This document shows, in pieces, positions 24,071 through 32,806 of a stretch of DNA of 64,000 nt (its first letter is position 1; every line of letters begins with the position of its first letter). The translations under genes and the position numbers were made by a program. The notes under the pieces were generated by a model. It saw only the letters and a list, made by a program, of their open reading frames with translations. It was not told the DNA's origin and ran no database searches. Source of the DNA: Glycomyces tritici (GTDB lineage Bacteria; Actinomycetota; Actinomycetes; Mycobacteriales; Micromonosporaceae); NCBI RefSeq assembly GCF_030403505.1, contig NZ_JAUEMJ010000012.1, positions 138,166-202,165 on the forward strand, given 5' to 3'.

Positions 24071-24423
24071 TGAGCTACATTTTTGATGTCGGAGATGAAA
24101 CGGTCTGGAGCCCTTCGCTGAGCGTCGGTCGCCTCTACGTTGAGACGACGGAAGCGATGGGTCTGAGCATCGGTGTCTCAACCGGGCTCATCGCCGAGGC
24201 ATCGGATATGTACGAGCTGCATCCTCAGCAGTTCCCGGCATTCGTTTACGAACTCGGCTTCGGGAGCACTTCGAAACATGAGGTGTACCGCTCACTTGTA
24301 CGCGGGTTCGTAGCGGTCAGCCTGGTGATGATGGAGCGAGGCGGAATCGGTCCGGATGTAGTAGGCGCTGCAGGCCAGTATGGTGCCGAGATGGCTCTTC
24401 TGAGAAATACGATGCCACGATAG
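24070..24423 (+). CDS. Putative immunity protein for the REase-fold toxin
   Basis: 117 residues from GTG 24070, which shares one base with the toxin stop; an ATG at 24061 would give 120 residues. It is small and soluble: YIFDVGDETVWSPSLSVGRLYVE, an amphipathic C-terminal helix and no membrane segment. Position and coupling to the toxin are the main evidence. I do not recognise the family. Confidence 0.65.
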   Translation: MSYIFDVGDETVWSPSLSVGRLYVETTEAMGLSIGVSTGLIAEASDMYELHPQQFPAFVYELGFGSTSKHEVYRSLVRGFVAVSLVMMERGGIGPDVVGAAGQYGAEMALLRNTMPR

Positions 24424-24655
24424 CGAAGCGAGATTGCTCGGGGAATTCTTGTGGCTACGAACTATAGGTTCGAGCTAACGGCGTGTCCAGTCGAGGAAGC
24501 TTCGGCGCTGTTCAGTGCGGTTTTGGGCTTGACTCGCTTCGAATAATCGCCTCCCACGCCGTTGGTCGGGAAGGCCTGGTGGGGCCGGTGACCTTGAGTC
24601 TCGCTAGGGGTTCGAGGAGGGTCGGCGGCTCAGGGTGGAAGAGGCAGCTATACCT
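24424..24655. other. Intergenic, convergent, no gene seen
   Basis: Region between the immunity gene and the 3' end of the leftward frameshifted gene. No coding frame or clear hairpin is supported. Confidence 0.4.
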
Positions 24656-26091
24656 CTATCGGGGTTCCGAACAGGCGGCTGTCTTAGGAAAACGAGGTGC
24701 GCGGGGTCTGGACAGGATCGTCTCGGCATCGATCGGCTCCAGCAGTTCTGAACGCCACGCGGCGCGAAACGCCCGACGGGTTGGGCCGCACGGATTTCGA
24801 AGCTTCATAATGAACAGGTCGGCGCACTGCCCCACCGCGGTGCGCCGACCAACCCCTAATGCTCCAGCTCCACCGCCGCGAGAGCTCGACCTCCAAACCG
24901 ACACGGCTTCCGCAACGATCTCCACTGCGTGGTCCTCAGCCCACTCGACCTCCAGCGGCGCGCAGACCCGCAGGCCAGGGCTGTCGGTATCGAGCCTGAT
25001 CACCGAGCTGAGCGGTCCGGTCCGGCGCTCCCAAGCCTGAACCATCGTGATGCGAAAGCGCGCTTGGGAAGGAAATGCAGCGTAGTAGAGCCGTCGCCCT
25101 CCGATCACGGCTGCGAAGTGCAGGCCGGCCAGGTAAGGACCGGTGGACTCAGTCGCGTGCTTGTCGAATCTGCCATCGTGCTCGAAGCTCCCAGTGCCAC
25201 CGCCTCGCGGAATGCCTGACGCTCATCGAAATGTCGCTCCCAGTTGCCGAGGTACGGGCTGATCGGGTTGGTTCGGTGCGCCCCTTGGAAAGGCGTTCCA
25301 GCCAGGATCCGTCGTGAGGCTGTCGGGACAAGCGCGGACACGATACGGAGCGGCACTGTCGGGCTCTCGAAAAGTGCCGGGGCCTCGGCCGAGTCGACGC
25401 CGAGCGCGCGCCGGAGGAAGGCGAGCAGCCCCACCCAGAGCTGGACACAGCGGTCGGCGAAGGTGGTCGTTGCGGTCAGGTGAGCATGGTGCAGCTCTTG
25501 TGAACCGACCAGGAACCGCGCCCAGGCGTCTTCTCGGAGCTTGCCGAAGTCGTAGCGGTCCTCGCGATCGTCCTCCCAGAACCGGCGGCGGGGCCGCTCC
25601 GGCGGCTCTGGTGGTTCGTCGCCATTGCGGCAAGGTGCAGGGCGACGCCCCGCGGCCCCTTCGGAGGTGGGGCCGGGCGATGGCCGATCCGCGTGTCCGG
25701 AGCGGGGTCGGCCCGTCTCAGCCGTGTGGGGTGGGTCAGGTTGTTCGCCTCGGCGGTGTCGGCCAGTGCGGTTGTCAGGACGCCAGTCCGGCGAGTCGAA
25801 TGGGCCGTGATCGAGCGGATCATGCGGGCGCTCGCGGTCGATAATCCACGTGTCGCCGGGCCGATGCCGCAGATGCGGCGGCTCGAAACGCGGGGAACGC
25901 GGGTCCGATTCGGGGAGCGCCGGGTCGGACGAGTCGGGGTCGTAGCGGTACGCGCCGAGTGAGTCGTGGTCGCCAGCGACGACATAAACCACCTGCTCAA
26001 GGTAGGTGGGAACGCCCGGTCGACGGTTCTGATTCGCCCCGGAATGGCTGTTTGCGGGCAGCCCGAAATCGAGTATGGTCGTAGTTGCCAA
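24656..26091 (-). pseudogene. Probable frameshifted gene, function unknown
   Basis: Two leftward frames look coding and join naturally across a one-base shift near 25170-25200. The upstream frame (26091-25105) has a Pro/Arg-rich first half and then a well-formed domain: RFWEDDREDRYDFGKLRED, LWVGLLAFLRRALG, SPYLGNWERHFDERQAF. After about 25190 its reading degenerates (SSTMADSTSTRLSPP), while the neighbouring frame gives FDKHATESTGPYLAGLHFAAV and continues through RRLYYAAFPSQARFRITMVQ and LEVEWAEDHAVEIVAEAVSVW. The intact protein would exceed 400 residues. The start is uncertain (TTG 26091 or a later GTG). Either a disabled gene or a sequencing error. Confidence 0.5.
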
Positions 26092-26116
26092 GGGAGCTTG
26101 CTCCTCTGGTTTAGGG

Positions 26117-26160
26117 GCCGCCCGGTGGATCTTGTTTGGCGACTAGGGCCACCGGGCGGC
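26117..26160 (-). terminator. Strong hairpin between two leftward genes
   Basis: A 12-bp perfect stem (GCCGCCCGGTGG with CCACCGGGCGGC) encloses a 20-base loop, 157 bases beyond the stop at 26317. A smaller inverted repeat (GGAGC-TT-GCTCC) lies at about 26095. Best read as a terminator for the upstream gene; the long loop leaves other RNA roles possible. Confidence 0.5.
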
Positions 26161-26316
26161 AGTGCCATCTCTGCCATGTTCAGCGAATCTTCGCACAGCC
26201 GGATCAACCGAAGGTGCACAGACGTGCTGACCAAATGGTGAGCGAACATCGGATGGTTGTCAACCGTCACTCTCGGTGTGTCGTGAAGTCTTAAGTGGTG
26301 CTTCTCTGCGGGGCGG

Positions 26317-27291
26317 TCAGATCAGTCCCTCTCCGCCCGCGAGCGAGGCGACGCAATCACCTTGCACTGCAACGACAAAGACAAACGTTTCATTGTTCAA
26401 GTCGCCTTCGAGGGAAACTTCCACCTCGATGTTCGTGATGGACGTCCCTGAGGTCTCTGCGGGTTCGGCTCCGTTTAGGAAGGCGGTCGTTTCACCGTTG
26501 GACACAGCCCATTCGGTGATTGCAGTATCTAGGTCTTGTGGCGTTACACCTGTGTAGGAACCGCATTGGAAGTCAGCTGCCGTGGCCGGCTCGCGCTCGA
26601 CGACGATTGTGCGCAAGAAGTCAGTAGCCAGCGCCTGCGGATCGACAGCCTCACCCGTGGCGTCGTCTGAGCTTGGCTCCTCTTCCACCGCCGCCAGAAC
26701 AGCGTCGGAGACGCAGAAGGTGCCGTCGTCTTCTTGGACCGTGACAACAAAGTCCTCGAACTGCTGCTTGCCGTCGTAGATGTAGAAGACCGTGATCCCG
26801 ACCCCAATGCCATCGGTAGTGGGCACAGCGTCACCTGCGTCGAGGTCGACTCGAGTGATTCCTCCTAGGTCATCTGCATGAGTTTGGCGAATGTCATCGA
26901 GATCAGAAGTTGTCACTTCTGGGGAGGCGTCTTCACAGAGTGCTGCGTTTGCCCGCTCCGGATCCTCATTAGAGCCGTTGCTGAGATAGCGCAAGGCAGC
27001 ACCGATCGCGTCAGTGGCAGCTTCGTCCCGCGGGTCAACGTTCTCCGGATTCCCGCTCGCTGCGATGCCAGGAGCGGCCCAGGCGCCGAAACCCAGGGCG
27101 ACAGCCCAGAGGGCTGCCATTGCTCCGACGCGGCCCCACTTTCTTGGCGGGTCGGCGAATTCGGTGTCCTCGGTCTGGTCTACCGCGACGACTCGGTACT
27201 GCTTGCCGTCGGAGCTGCGGACCGTGGACCCGCGGCTAGCACGGCGCGGACCTCGAGCGGTGCGAACGACACGCCGGAACAACCTACCCAT
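26317..27291 (-). CDS. Single-pass membrane protein with two NTF2-like extracellular units
   Basis: 324 residues from ATG 27291; a GTG at 27297 is an alternative. A basic cytoplasmic N-terminus (GRLFRRVVRTARGPRRASRG) and one membrane helix near residues 55-75 (VGAMAALWAVALGFGAWAAP) are followed by two similar extracellular stretches. The first is ATDAIGAALRYLSNG...ANAALC..., the second ALATDFLRTIVVERE...ADFQC.... Both end in strand-rich acidic segments, as in NTF2/DUF4878-like domains. Function not known. Confidence 0.75.
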   Translation of the reverse strand: MGRLFRRVVRTARGPRRASRGSTVRSSDGKQYRVVAVDQTEDTEFADPPRKWGRVGAMAALWAVALGFGAWAAPGIAASGNPENVDPRDEAATDAIGAALRYLSNGSNEDPERANAALCEDASPEVTTSDLDDIRQTHADDLGGITRVDLDAGDAVPTTDGIGVGITVFYIYDGKQQFEDFVVTVQEDDGTFCVSDAVLAAVEEEPSSDDATGEAVDPQALATDFLRTIVVEREPATAADFQCGSYTGVTPQDLDTAITEWAVSNGETTAFLNGAEPAETSGTSITNIEVEVSLEGDLNNETFVFVVAVQGDCVASLAGGEGLI

Positions 27292-27650
27292 GACCACACC
27301 CTATTGGACCGGACCCACCGACCTCAACCACAAGCCGCCGACTCCCGCCGCGTCCTTCGCCCGACGGGTCCGCCTCGCGGAGCGTTGAGGACGACAGCCA
27401 CCGAACCTGGCCAAGCATCACCTCTTAGATTTCGAGGCAATCAGGTGCGAGTGACAGGTTCTTTGTCCTTTTTCATGCGGTTCATTATGATCTGTAAGGT
27501 CCAGCCTGGCGCTCCACCGTCTCATTAACTGGCGTTAGCGGCATTGGCGGGTCGTGGCGCTCCCCCGTCGGATGCGCGCTCCGCGCGGTCTTGGCGAGTG
27601 GCCTCCTGAGCTGGGTTCGCTTGGAATACTGGCGCGTGAGGGGGCTGGGG

Positions 27651-28346
27651 ATGAAGTACCGGATCATGGAGCAGACGCGGCCCGGCGGGCTGGTGGAGCA
27701 GGTGTACCGCGAGGTGCTGGCGCCCGCGTTCCCCGCTGAGGAGCTGGAGAGCGAATCGGGTGTCACAGAGACCCTGGAGGCCGGGCTCGGGAGCCTGCTC
27801 GTGGCGGTCGACGAGGCGGGCCGGCCTGCCGGGGCGGCGTTCGGGCGCTGGTCGGAGGCGTCGCGGGTGCAGCTGCTGGCGTACCTGGCGGTGAAGCCGG
27901 GCACGCGCGGGCACGGCCTCGGCGGGCGGCTGCTGCGCGACGCGATCGAGGCGTGGCGCGAGCGGTACGACCCGTGCGCGATCGTCGCCGAGGTCGAGTC
28001 CCCGGACGCGCCCACGGTGCACGAGGCCTACGGCGACCCGCGCCGCCGCCTGGCGTTCTACGAGGCGGCCGGCGCCCGCGTCCTCGACCTGCCGTACTTC
28101 CAGCCGGGCATCGGCAGCCCCTCTCGGCGCGTGCGGGGCATGCTCCTGCTGGTGCTCCACGCGGACCCGTCCTTCACGCAGGGACGCCCGGACCGCCTCT
28201 CAGGGCGGCCGCTGCGCACGTTCATGGAGGCGTACCTCGAATCGGCCGAAGGCGCGAGGCCGACCGACTGGGACGCGAGGACCCTGTTCGAAGCGATCGA
28301 CCGCGAAGGCGGTATTCCCATGGGGCGCACGGCAACTCAGCACTGA
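27651..28346 (+). CDS. GNAT family N-acetyltransferase
   Basis: 231 residues from ATG 27651, which has GAGGGGG just upstream. The acetyl-CoA loop is visible as LAYLAVKPGTRGHGLGGRLLRDAIEAW (motif V-x-P-x-x-R-G-x-G-x-G). A RLAFYEAAGARVLDLPY motif B and a C-terminal extension follow. The substrate cannot be told from sequence. It stands alone between intergenic stretches. Confidence 0.85.
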   Translation: MKYRIMEQTRPGGLVEQVYREVLAPAFPAEELESESGVTETLEAGLGSLLVAVDEAGRPAGAAFGRWSEASRVQLLAYLAVKPGTRGHGLGGRLLRDAIEAWRERYDPCAIVAEVESPDAPTVHEAYGDPRRRLAFYEAAGARVLDLPYFQPGIGSPSRRVRGMLLLVLHADPSFTQGRPDRLSGRPLRTFMEAYLESAEGARPTDWDARTLFEAIDREGGIPMGRTATQH

Positions 28347-28535
28347 GCGAAGCGGTGGGGGTTCCCGGGCCTGCATCGGTGCACTACAGTCGCTCCCAGT
28401 GCGCCAAGCCACACCCCCCGCCAGCGAACATGAACTTGGAATGATCGAGCGACCCGCAACCCCCGCCCCGAGGGCCCCCCGCGACCGCGTGAACGACGCG
28501 CCCCCGCCGCCCGCCCTCGCGCCGAGGGCGCGCCG

Positions 28536-29099
28536 GTGATCGCCGCGTGCCTGACGGCCGCGCTCACCGCGTTCGTGTCGGCGTTCTTCCCGATCACGCC
28601 CGTCGAGCCCTACCTGCTGGCGCTGGCCGCCGCGACCTCGTACAGCCCGATCGCGCTCGGCATCGCGGCCGCCGTGGGCCAGACGCTCGGGAAGACGACG
28701 CTCTTCCTGGGGGCCCGCGGGGCGTTTCGGTCGGCTCGGCTGCGCCGGTGGGTCGAGGCCGCCGAGGAGCGGCGCGACCGGCGGCGTGCCGACCGGAGTC
28801 CCGAAGGGGCCGCAGCGGAGGGCGACGGGGCCGCTTCGACCGCTGTGCGGGTGCGCCGCGGCCCGCTCGCGGCGCTGATCGCGTTCGGTCGCAGGCTTCT
28901 CGCGCTGCTGGACCGCCCGTCCCTCGCCGTGCCGATCCTGCTCCTCAGCGCCACAACGGGTCTGCCGCCGTTGATGGCCACGAGCATCTACGCTGCGGGC
29001 ACGCGCATCAACCTCCCGCTGTTCGTCGCGGCCTGCCTGGTCGGCCGCTCGATCCGCTTCATCGCGATCGCGTACGCCCCGCAGCTGGTCCTCGGCTGA
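28536..29099 (+). CDS. Small VTT/DedA-like membrane protein
   Basis: 187 residues from a GTG. Helix 1-2 region: CLTAALTAFVSAFFPITPVEPYLLALAAATSY. A GxxxGKTTLFLGAR segment follows, then a polar Arg-rich cytoplasmic loop, and two more hydrophobic stretches (SLAVPILLLSATTGLPPLMAT and LPLFVAACLVGRSIRFIAIAY). The G...R pattern around RSIRFI and the P-rich re-entrant look resemble VTT/SNARE-associated membrane proteins. Family assignment is tentative. Confidence 0.65.
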   Translation: MIAACLTAALTAFVSAFFPITPVEPYLLALAAATSYSPIALGIAAAVGQTLGKTTLFLGARGAFRSARLRRWVEAAEERRDRRRADRSPEGAAAEGDGAASTAVRVRRGPLAALIAFGRRLLALLDRPSLAVPILLLSATTGLPPLMATSIYAAGTRINLPLFVAACLVGRSIRFIAIAYAPQLVLG

Positions 29100-29129
29100 G
29101 TTGCCGTCTCCGAGTACGGTCGGTCCACT

Positions 29130-30527
29130 ATGCCCTTCGACTTTCCGCTCCCCTGCAACCGCGTCGACGTGCCGGACGGGCTCGGCGTCATCGACTTCGA
29201 CGCCGGGGTAGGCCGTGTCACGCTGAAGCTCGCCGGGGATCCGATCGCCCGGGACTGGGACGAGCGCGGCGGCTCCATCATGTGGCTCGCCAGACGCATT
29301 GCGCCGCAGCCGGATGACGAACCGCTGCACCGTCCGGAGGCATGGGCGGAACCGGCGGAGTGGGACGTGCTTCGCCAATGGGTGCGCCATGTCGAACCGG
29401 AGGACGACCCCGTAGTGCCGCTGCGCCCGCTCCTGGGGCTGCTCGCGTCCGGCCGGTACGGGGTCGGGCTGGGGACCCTGCCGAACGCCCATGTGCGGGC
29501 GGTGAAGACCGGCAAGGAGGCGCGGTGGTACGCCGACAGCTCCATCCCGTTCTTCGGGCACACGATCATTCCGACGCATCACTGGCCGCCGCCGGACAAG
29601 GCGGCCGTGGCCGCCTACCGGGAGCAGATCGCCGACGCGCGGGCGCAGCCGGCGCTCATCCTCGTCACGCACCCGGAATCGGAGGCGTACTACCTCCTGG
29701 ACGGGCACCACAAACTCGCCGCTTACCTTGCGCTCGAACGCGATCCGGTGTGCGTGGTGATCGAGGCCTACACGGCGCGCCGCGACTACCTCTCCTATCT
29801 TGAGGAGCCGTCGGAGGAGTACCGGTTCTCCGAGAACGAGTCCGGGACCGGCGTGCTCCATGTCGTGGGCCGCGACGGGGCGAGCGCCCTGCGGATCGGC
29901 GGCAAGCCCTGCCTGGTCGAGGGGTACACGGGTTCGGGGACCGCCGACCGCCTGGCTGTGCGTTCGGGCGACCCGTGGGTGCGCCGGAAGGTGCGGCGGC
30001 TGCGGGCCGCGCTCCGCGAGCCCGCGCAGGCTTCGGCGCTGGAGATGTCGCGGGCGCTGTGGCCCCTGCTCGCGCCGGGCCGCTACGGCCTCCGCCGGTG
30101 GGTGCCGGGCACCTACTACGTCGAAGCGGTGCAGCCCGAGCGGATCAAGAGCTGGTATGTGGGCATCACGACCCCGGACCTCGGCGCGGTCCTGCTCCCG
30201 ACCGACCAGTGGCCGCCCCGGGACGCCGCCACGGTCGCCGACTACTGCCGCAGGATCAAGCGCGGCGAGCGGCCCCTGGTCGTGACCCTCCGGGCCGCCC
30301 CGCCCGAGGACGAGGACGACGCGGTCGCGTTCGTCGTCGACGGCCACCACAAGCTGGCGGCCTACCAGCGCCTCGGTGTGGCCCCGCACTGCCTGGACAT
30401 CGCCCGGGTGTCGGAGGAGACCGCCTGCGACCCTGCGGACCTCGACGCGGTGGCCGGTGAGGACCCGGTGCTGCGGGAGGCCACCGCCAGACTGCTGGCA
30501 TACCTGCGCAAGCCCGCGGGGCGGTAG
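29130..30527 (+). CDS. Tandem-domain DGHHKLAAY protein (ParB-like fold suspected)
   Basis: 465 residues in two related halves. Each has a PGRYGxxxW-type start (ASGRYGVGLG, APGRYGLRRW), IPTHHWPPPD or LPTDQWPPRD, a basic helix, and then the invariant DGHHKLAAY near residues 193 and 403. The Gly-His-His-Lys motif recalls the GxRR/GHHR motif of ParB/sulfiredoxin-fold domains, which bind nucleotides or act as nucleases; this link is inference. The second half matches the whole of the convergent protein at 30614, including RDGASALRIGGKPCLVEGYTGSG. No catalytic role is established. Confidence 0.75.
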   Translation: MPFDFPLPCNRVDVPDGLGVIDFDAGVGRVTLKLAGDPIARDWDERGGSIMWLARRIAPQPDDEPLHRPEAWAEPAEWDVLRQWVRHVEPEDDPVVPLRPLLGLLASGRYGVGLGTLPNAHVRAVKTGKEARWYADSSIPFFGHTIIPTHHWPPPDKAAVAAYREQIADARAQPALILVTHPESEAYYLLDGHHKLAAYLALERDPVCVVIEAYTARRDYLSYLEEPSEEYRFSENESGTGVLHVVGRDGASALRIGGKPCLVEGYTGSGTADRLAVRSGDPWVRRKVRRLRAALREPAQASALEMSRALWPLLAPGRYGLRRWVPGTYYVEAVQPERIKSWYVGITTPDLGAVLLPTDQWPPRDAATVADYCRRIKRGERPLVVTLRAAPPEDEDDAVAFVVDGHHKLAAYQRLGVAPHCLDIARVSEETACDPADLDAVAGEDPVLREATARLLAYLRKPAGR

Positions 30528-30613
30528 CCTGCGCCCGGCCGGGATCGCATCGTGAGTGCCGTGGGCGAAGTTCCCGCCGGCCGGCCGTGCGCGGGGGGCG
30601 CAGGGCGCAGGGG

Positions 30614-31429
30614 TCAGTTGCCCCGGTCCTCCAAGTAGCGCATGAGGTTCGCCGCGGACTGCCTGAGCTTCTCGTCGCCGTCGATCACGTCGCGGAGGTC
30701 GGCGGGTTTGCACGGGCGCCGGTCGGCGAGGCGGGCGATGTCGAGGAAGTGGGGGTTGATGCCGGTGCGGCGGTAGGCGGCCAGCTTGTGGTGGCCGTCG
30801 ATGAGGAAGGACGCGCAGTCCTGCTCGTCGCCGGGCGGTTCGGAGCGGAGGATGACCGCGAGCGGGCGGTCGCCCTCCTCGATGGCGTCCACGTACCCGG
30901 CGATGGTCCCCTCGTCGCGGGGCGGCCACACGTCCGTGGGGATGACGGCGGTGCCTTCGGTGCCGATGGGCTCGTACGGGTACCACCAGGCGGTGCCGTT
31001 CTCGCCGAACGGTTCGATGTGGATGTTCGCATCGCGCCAGATCCGCACGCCGTAGTGGCCGGGCTGCAGGAGCCTGAGGATCGGCCGCGCGAGATCCACG
31101 GGGTCGGTGTCGCGGGTGGCGTGGCGCAGGCGCCCGCGCAGGTCGCGCAGGGATCCGCGGAAGGCCGCGTCGCGCGTGCGGATCGCGAAGCGGTCGATCG
31201 AGCCGGAGCCGGTGTAGCCCTCGACTATGAGCGGTTTCCAGCCGACGCGGAGCGCGCTCGCCCCGTCGTGGCCTCCGACCGACAAGGTGCCGTCCCCGTC
31301 CTGCACCTCGAGCACCTGGTATCCGAGAGACTCTGCCAATCGCGTGATCATCTGCTCCTCCGTCCAACCGTCGGCCGCCAGGCCCGCGCGGCGTTCGCAC
31401 TCGCCGCCTGCCGCGACGAACCCCGTCAT
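30614..31429 (-). CDS. Single-domain DGHHKLAAY protein, inverted paralogue of its neighbour
   Basis: 271 residues. It aligns by eye with the second half of the protein at 29130: GHDGASALRVGWKPLIVEGY, PGHYGVRIW, IPTDVWPPRDEGTIAGY and DGHHKLAAYRRTGINPHFLDIARL. The genes converge with 86 bases between their stops, as expected from an inverted duplication followed by fusion or domain gain in one copy. A later ATG (ITRLAESLGYQ) is a possible start. Function unknown. Confidence 0.75.
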   Translation of the reverse strand: MTGFVAAGGECERRAGLAADGWTEEQMITRLAESLGYQVLEVQDGDGTLSVGGHDGASALRVGWKPLIVEGYTGSGSIDRFAIRTRDAAFRGSLRDLRGRLRHATRDTDPVDLARPILRLLQPGHYGVRIWRDANIHIEPFGENGTAWWYPYEPIGTEGTAVIPTDVWPPRDEGTIAGYVDAIEEGDRPLAVILRSEPPGDEQDCASFLIDGHHKLAAYRRTGINPHFLDIARLADRRPCKPADLRDVIDGDEKLRQSAANLMRYLEDRGN

Positions 31430-31609
31430 TTCGGGCGGCGCGGGCCTCCGTCCAGCCTAGTACCCCTTCGCGAAACGCATGAACACCACTGCTTTGACCT
31501 GGGCGTTCTGTATGCGCGCTTAACGGTTGCGGCCTTGGGGTACCCCGTTTCGGGCTCGAAGCACCTACAATGAGCAACCAGACCCTTCACTGCCCCTGGA
31601 GATCCGCCG

Positions 31610-32143
31610 TTGGCCGTCCCCCCGCAGCCCCCAGCCCACCACCACTACCCTCCTCCGAACTACTTGTACTGGCAGCAGCCCCCTCCGCCGCCGCGCATGC
31701 CGGGGCTGACGATCACCGCCATCGTGCTGATGTGGGTGATGGTGGCCCTGGCCGTGGTCGGCGGCTTCCTGGCGGTGGTGCCGCTCCTGCTGCTGCAGGA
31801 CGTGAGTTCATCGGCGCTGCTCGGACCGCTCGGGGAGTGGGCGGTGTGGCTGCTGGCGTTCGGCGCCCTGCAGGGCCTGGTCTGGGCGGGGCTGCGCGCG
31901 TACTTCGCGGTAGGGATCGCCAGGCGCAGCGCTCGGGCCCGCCGCGGCGCGATCTGGGCCGAGTCGATCGCGCTCGTGTTCCAGGTGGCGTACCTGGCGG
32001 TCTCGGTCGCCGCGTTCTCCTCCGCCCCGCGCGAAAGCGGGTACAGCTACAACTTCACCTTCGACTGCACCGGTCTCGTGCTCCCCATCCTGGTCATCTG
32101 CTTCCTCTCCGCTTCACGGTCGCTCTGGTGGTGCGACCGCTGA
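31610..32143 (+). CDS. Tetraspan membrane protein, first of a tandem paralogous pair
   Basis: 177 residues from a TTG with GGAG eight bases upstream. A Pro/His/Tyr-rich cytoplasmic N-terminus precedes four membrane helices (ITAIVLMWVMVALAVVGGFL, WAVWLLAFGALQGLVWAGL, SIALVFQVAYLAVSVAAF, LVLPILVICFL). The motif RAYFAVGIARRSARARRGAI between helices 2 and 3 and the ending S-x-x-WWC-D-R are shared with the next gene. Function unknown. Confidence 0.75.
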   Translation: MAVPPQPPAHHHYPPPNYLYWQQPPPPPRMPGLTITAIVLMWVMVALAVVGGFLAVVPLLLLQDVSSSALLGPLGEWAVWLLAFGALQGLVWAGLRAYFAVGIARRSARARRGAIWAESIALVFQVAYLAVSVAAFSSAPRESGYSYNFTFDCTGLVLPILVICFLSASRSLWWCDR

Positions 32144-32181
32144 GACCCCTTTGTTCCGCCCATTGTTAGGAGAACCCCCGA

Positions 32182-32694
32182 ATGAGCAATCCCCCGCTTC
32201 CCCCCGCTCCTCCGCCCGGCCCGCCGCTCGGGTCCGGTCCCGAGACGATTCCCGGCTCCACGAAGGGCGCCGTGGTGCTCCTGTGGATCCTGTTCGGCTT
32301 CGGCATCTGCGGCGGCGCCCTCTCCGTCTTCGGCTACACCGCGCTCGTGGCGCTGGAGGACACCGGTGACGTGGTCATCCCCTCGTCGTTCATGCCGTTC
32401 CTGATCGCGTCGATCGTCCAGATCCTGATCTGGACGGTCCTGCGCGCTATCTTCGCCGTGCGGATCGCCAAGCGCAGCGCCGGCGCCCGCAAGGGCGCGA
32501 TCATCCTCGAGCTCGTCGGCCTGGCCCTGGCGGTCGTGTCGTGGATCTTCACCCCCGAGGTCGAGGTCACCGGTGCCAGCACCGCCGGCAACACGGCGGG
32601 CACCGTCATCGGCGCCGTCATCGGCATCGCCTTGGCCGCCATCATCATCGGCTTGCTGTCCACTGCGGACTCCAAGCGCTGGTGCAACGAGTAG
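32182..32694 (+). CDS. Tetraspan membrane protein, second of the tandem pair
   Basis: 170 residues, ATG with TAGGAG nearby. The N-terminus is Pro-rich, followed by four helices. The loop motif RAIFAVRIAKRSAGARKGAI and the end SADSKRWCNE-like tail match the upstream paralogue (RAYFAVGIARRSARARRGAI). A strong terminator follows. Confidence 0.75.
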   Translation: MSNPPLPPAPPPGPPLGSGPETIPGSTKGAVVLLWILFGFGICGGALSVFGYTALVALEDTGDVVIPSSFMPFLIASIVQILIWTVLRAIFAVRIAKRSAGARKGAIILELVGLALAVVSWIFTPEVEVTGASTAGNTAGTVIGAVIGIALAAIIIGLLSTADSKRWCNE

Positions 32695-32703
32695 CAGCGC
32701 CAC

Positions 32704-32738
32704 GCGGCCGCCGGAGGACTCGGTCCTCCGGCGGCCGC
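32704..32738 (+). terminator. Terminator hairpin after the tetraspan pair
   Basis: A 16-bp perfect stem (GCGGCCGCCGGAGGAC with GTCCTCCGGCGGCCGC) closed by TCG, ten bases past the stop. Confidence 0.85.
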
Positions 32739-32806
32739 TGCGGTTAACGCGTTGCCCGGGGTGGCGCGAAGGTCCTAAGGTGAAGCCCGAAAGTGAGGGT
32801 TGCTCC

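Noticed and set aside
28200..31577. Very long leftward open frame (over 1,100 codons)
   Set aside because: Antisense to clear genes (GNAT, VTT-like, DGHHKLAAY); His/Arg/Pro-rich by GC-driven stop avoidance only.
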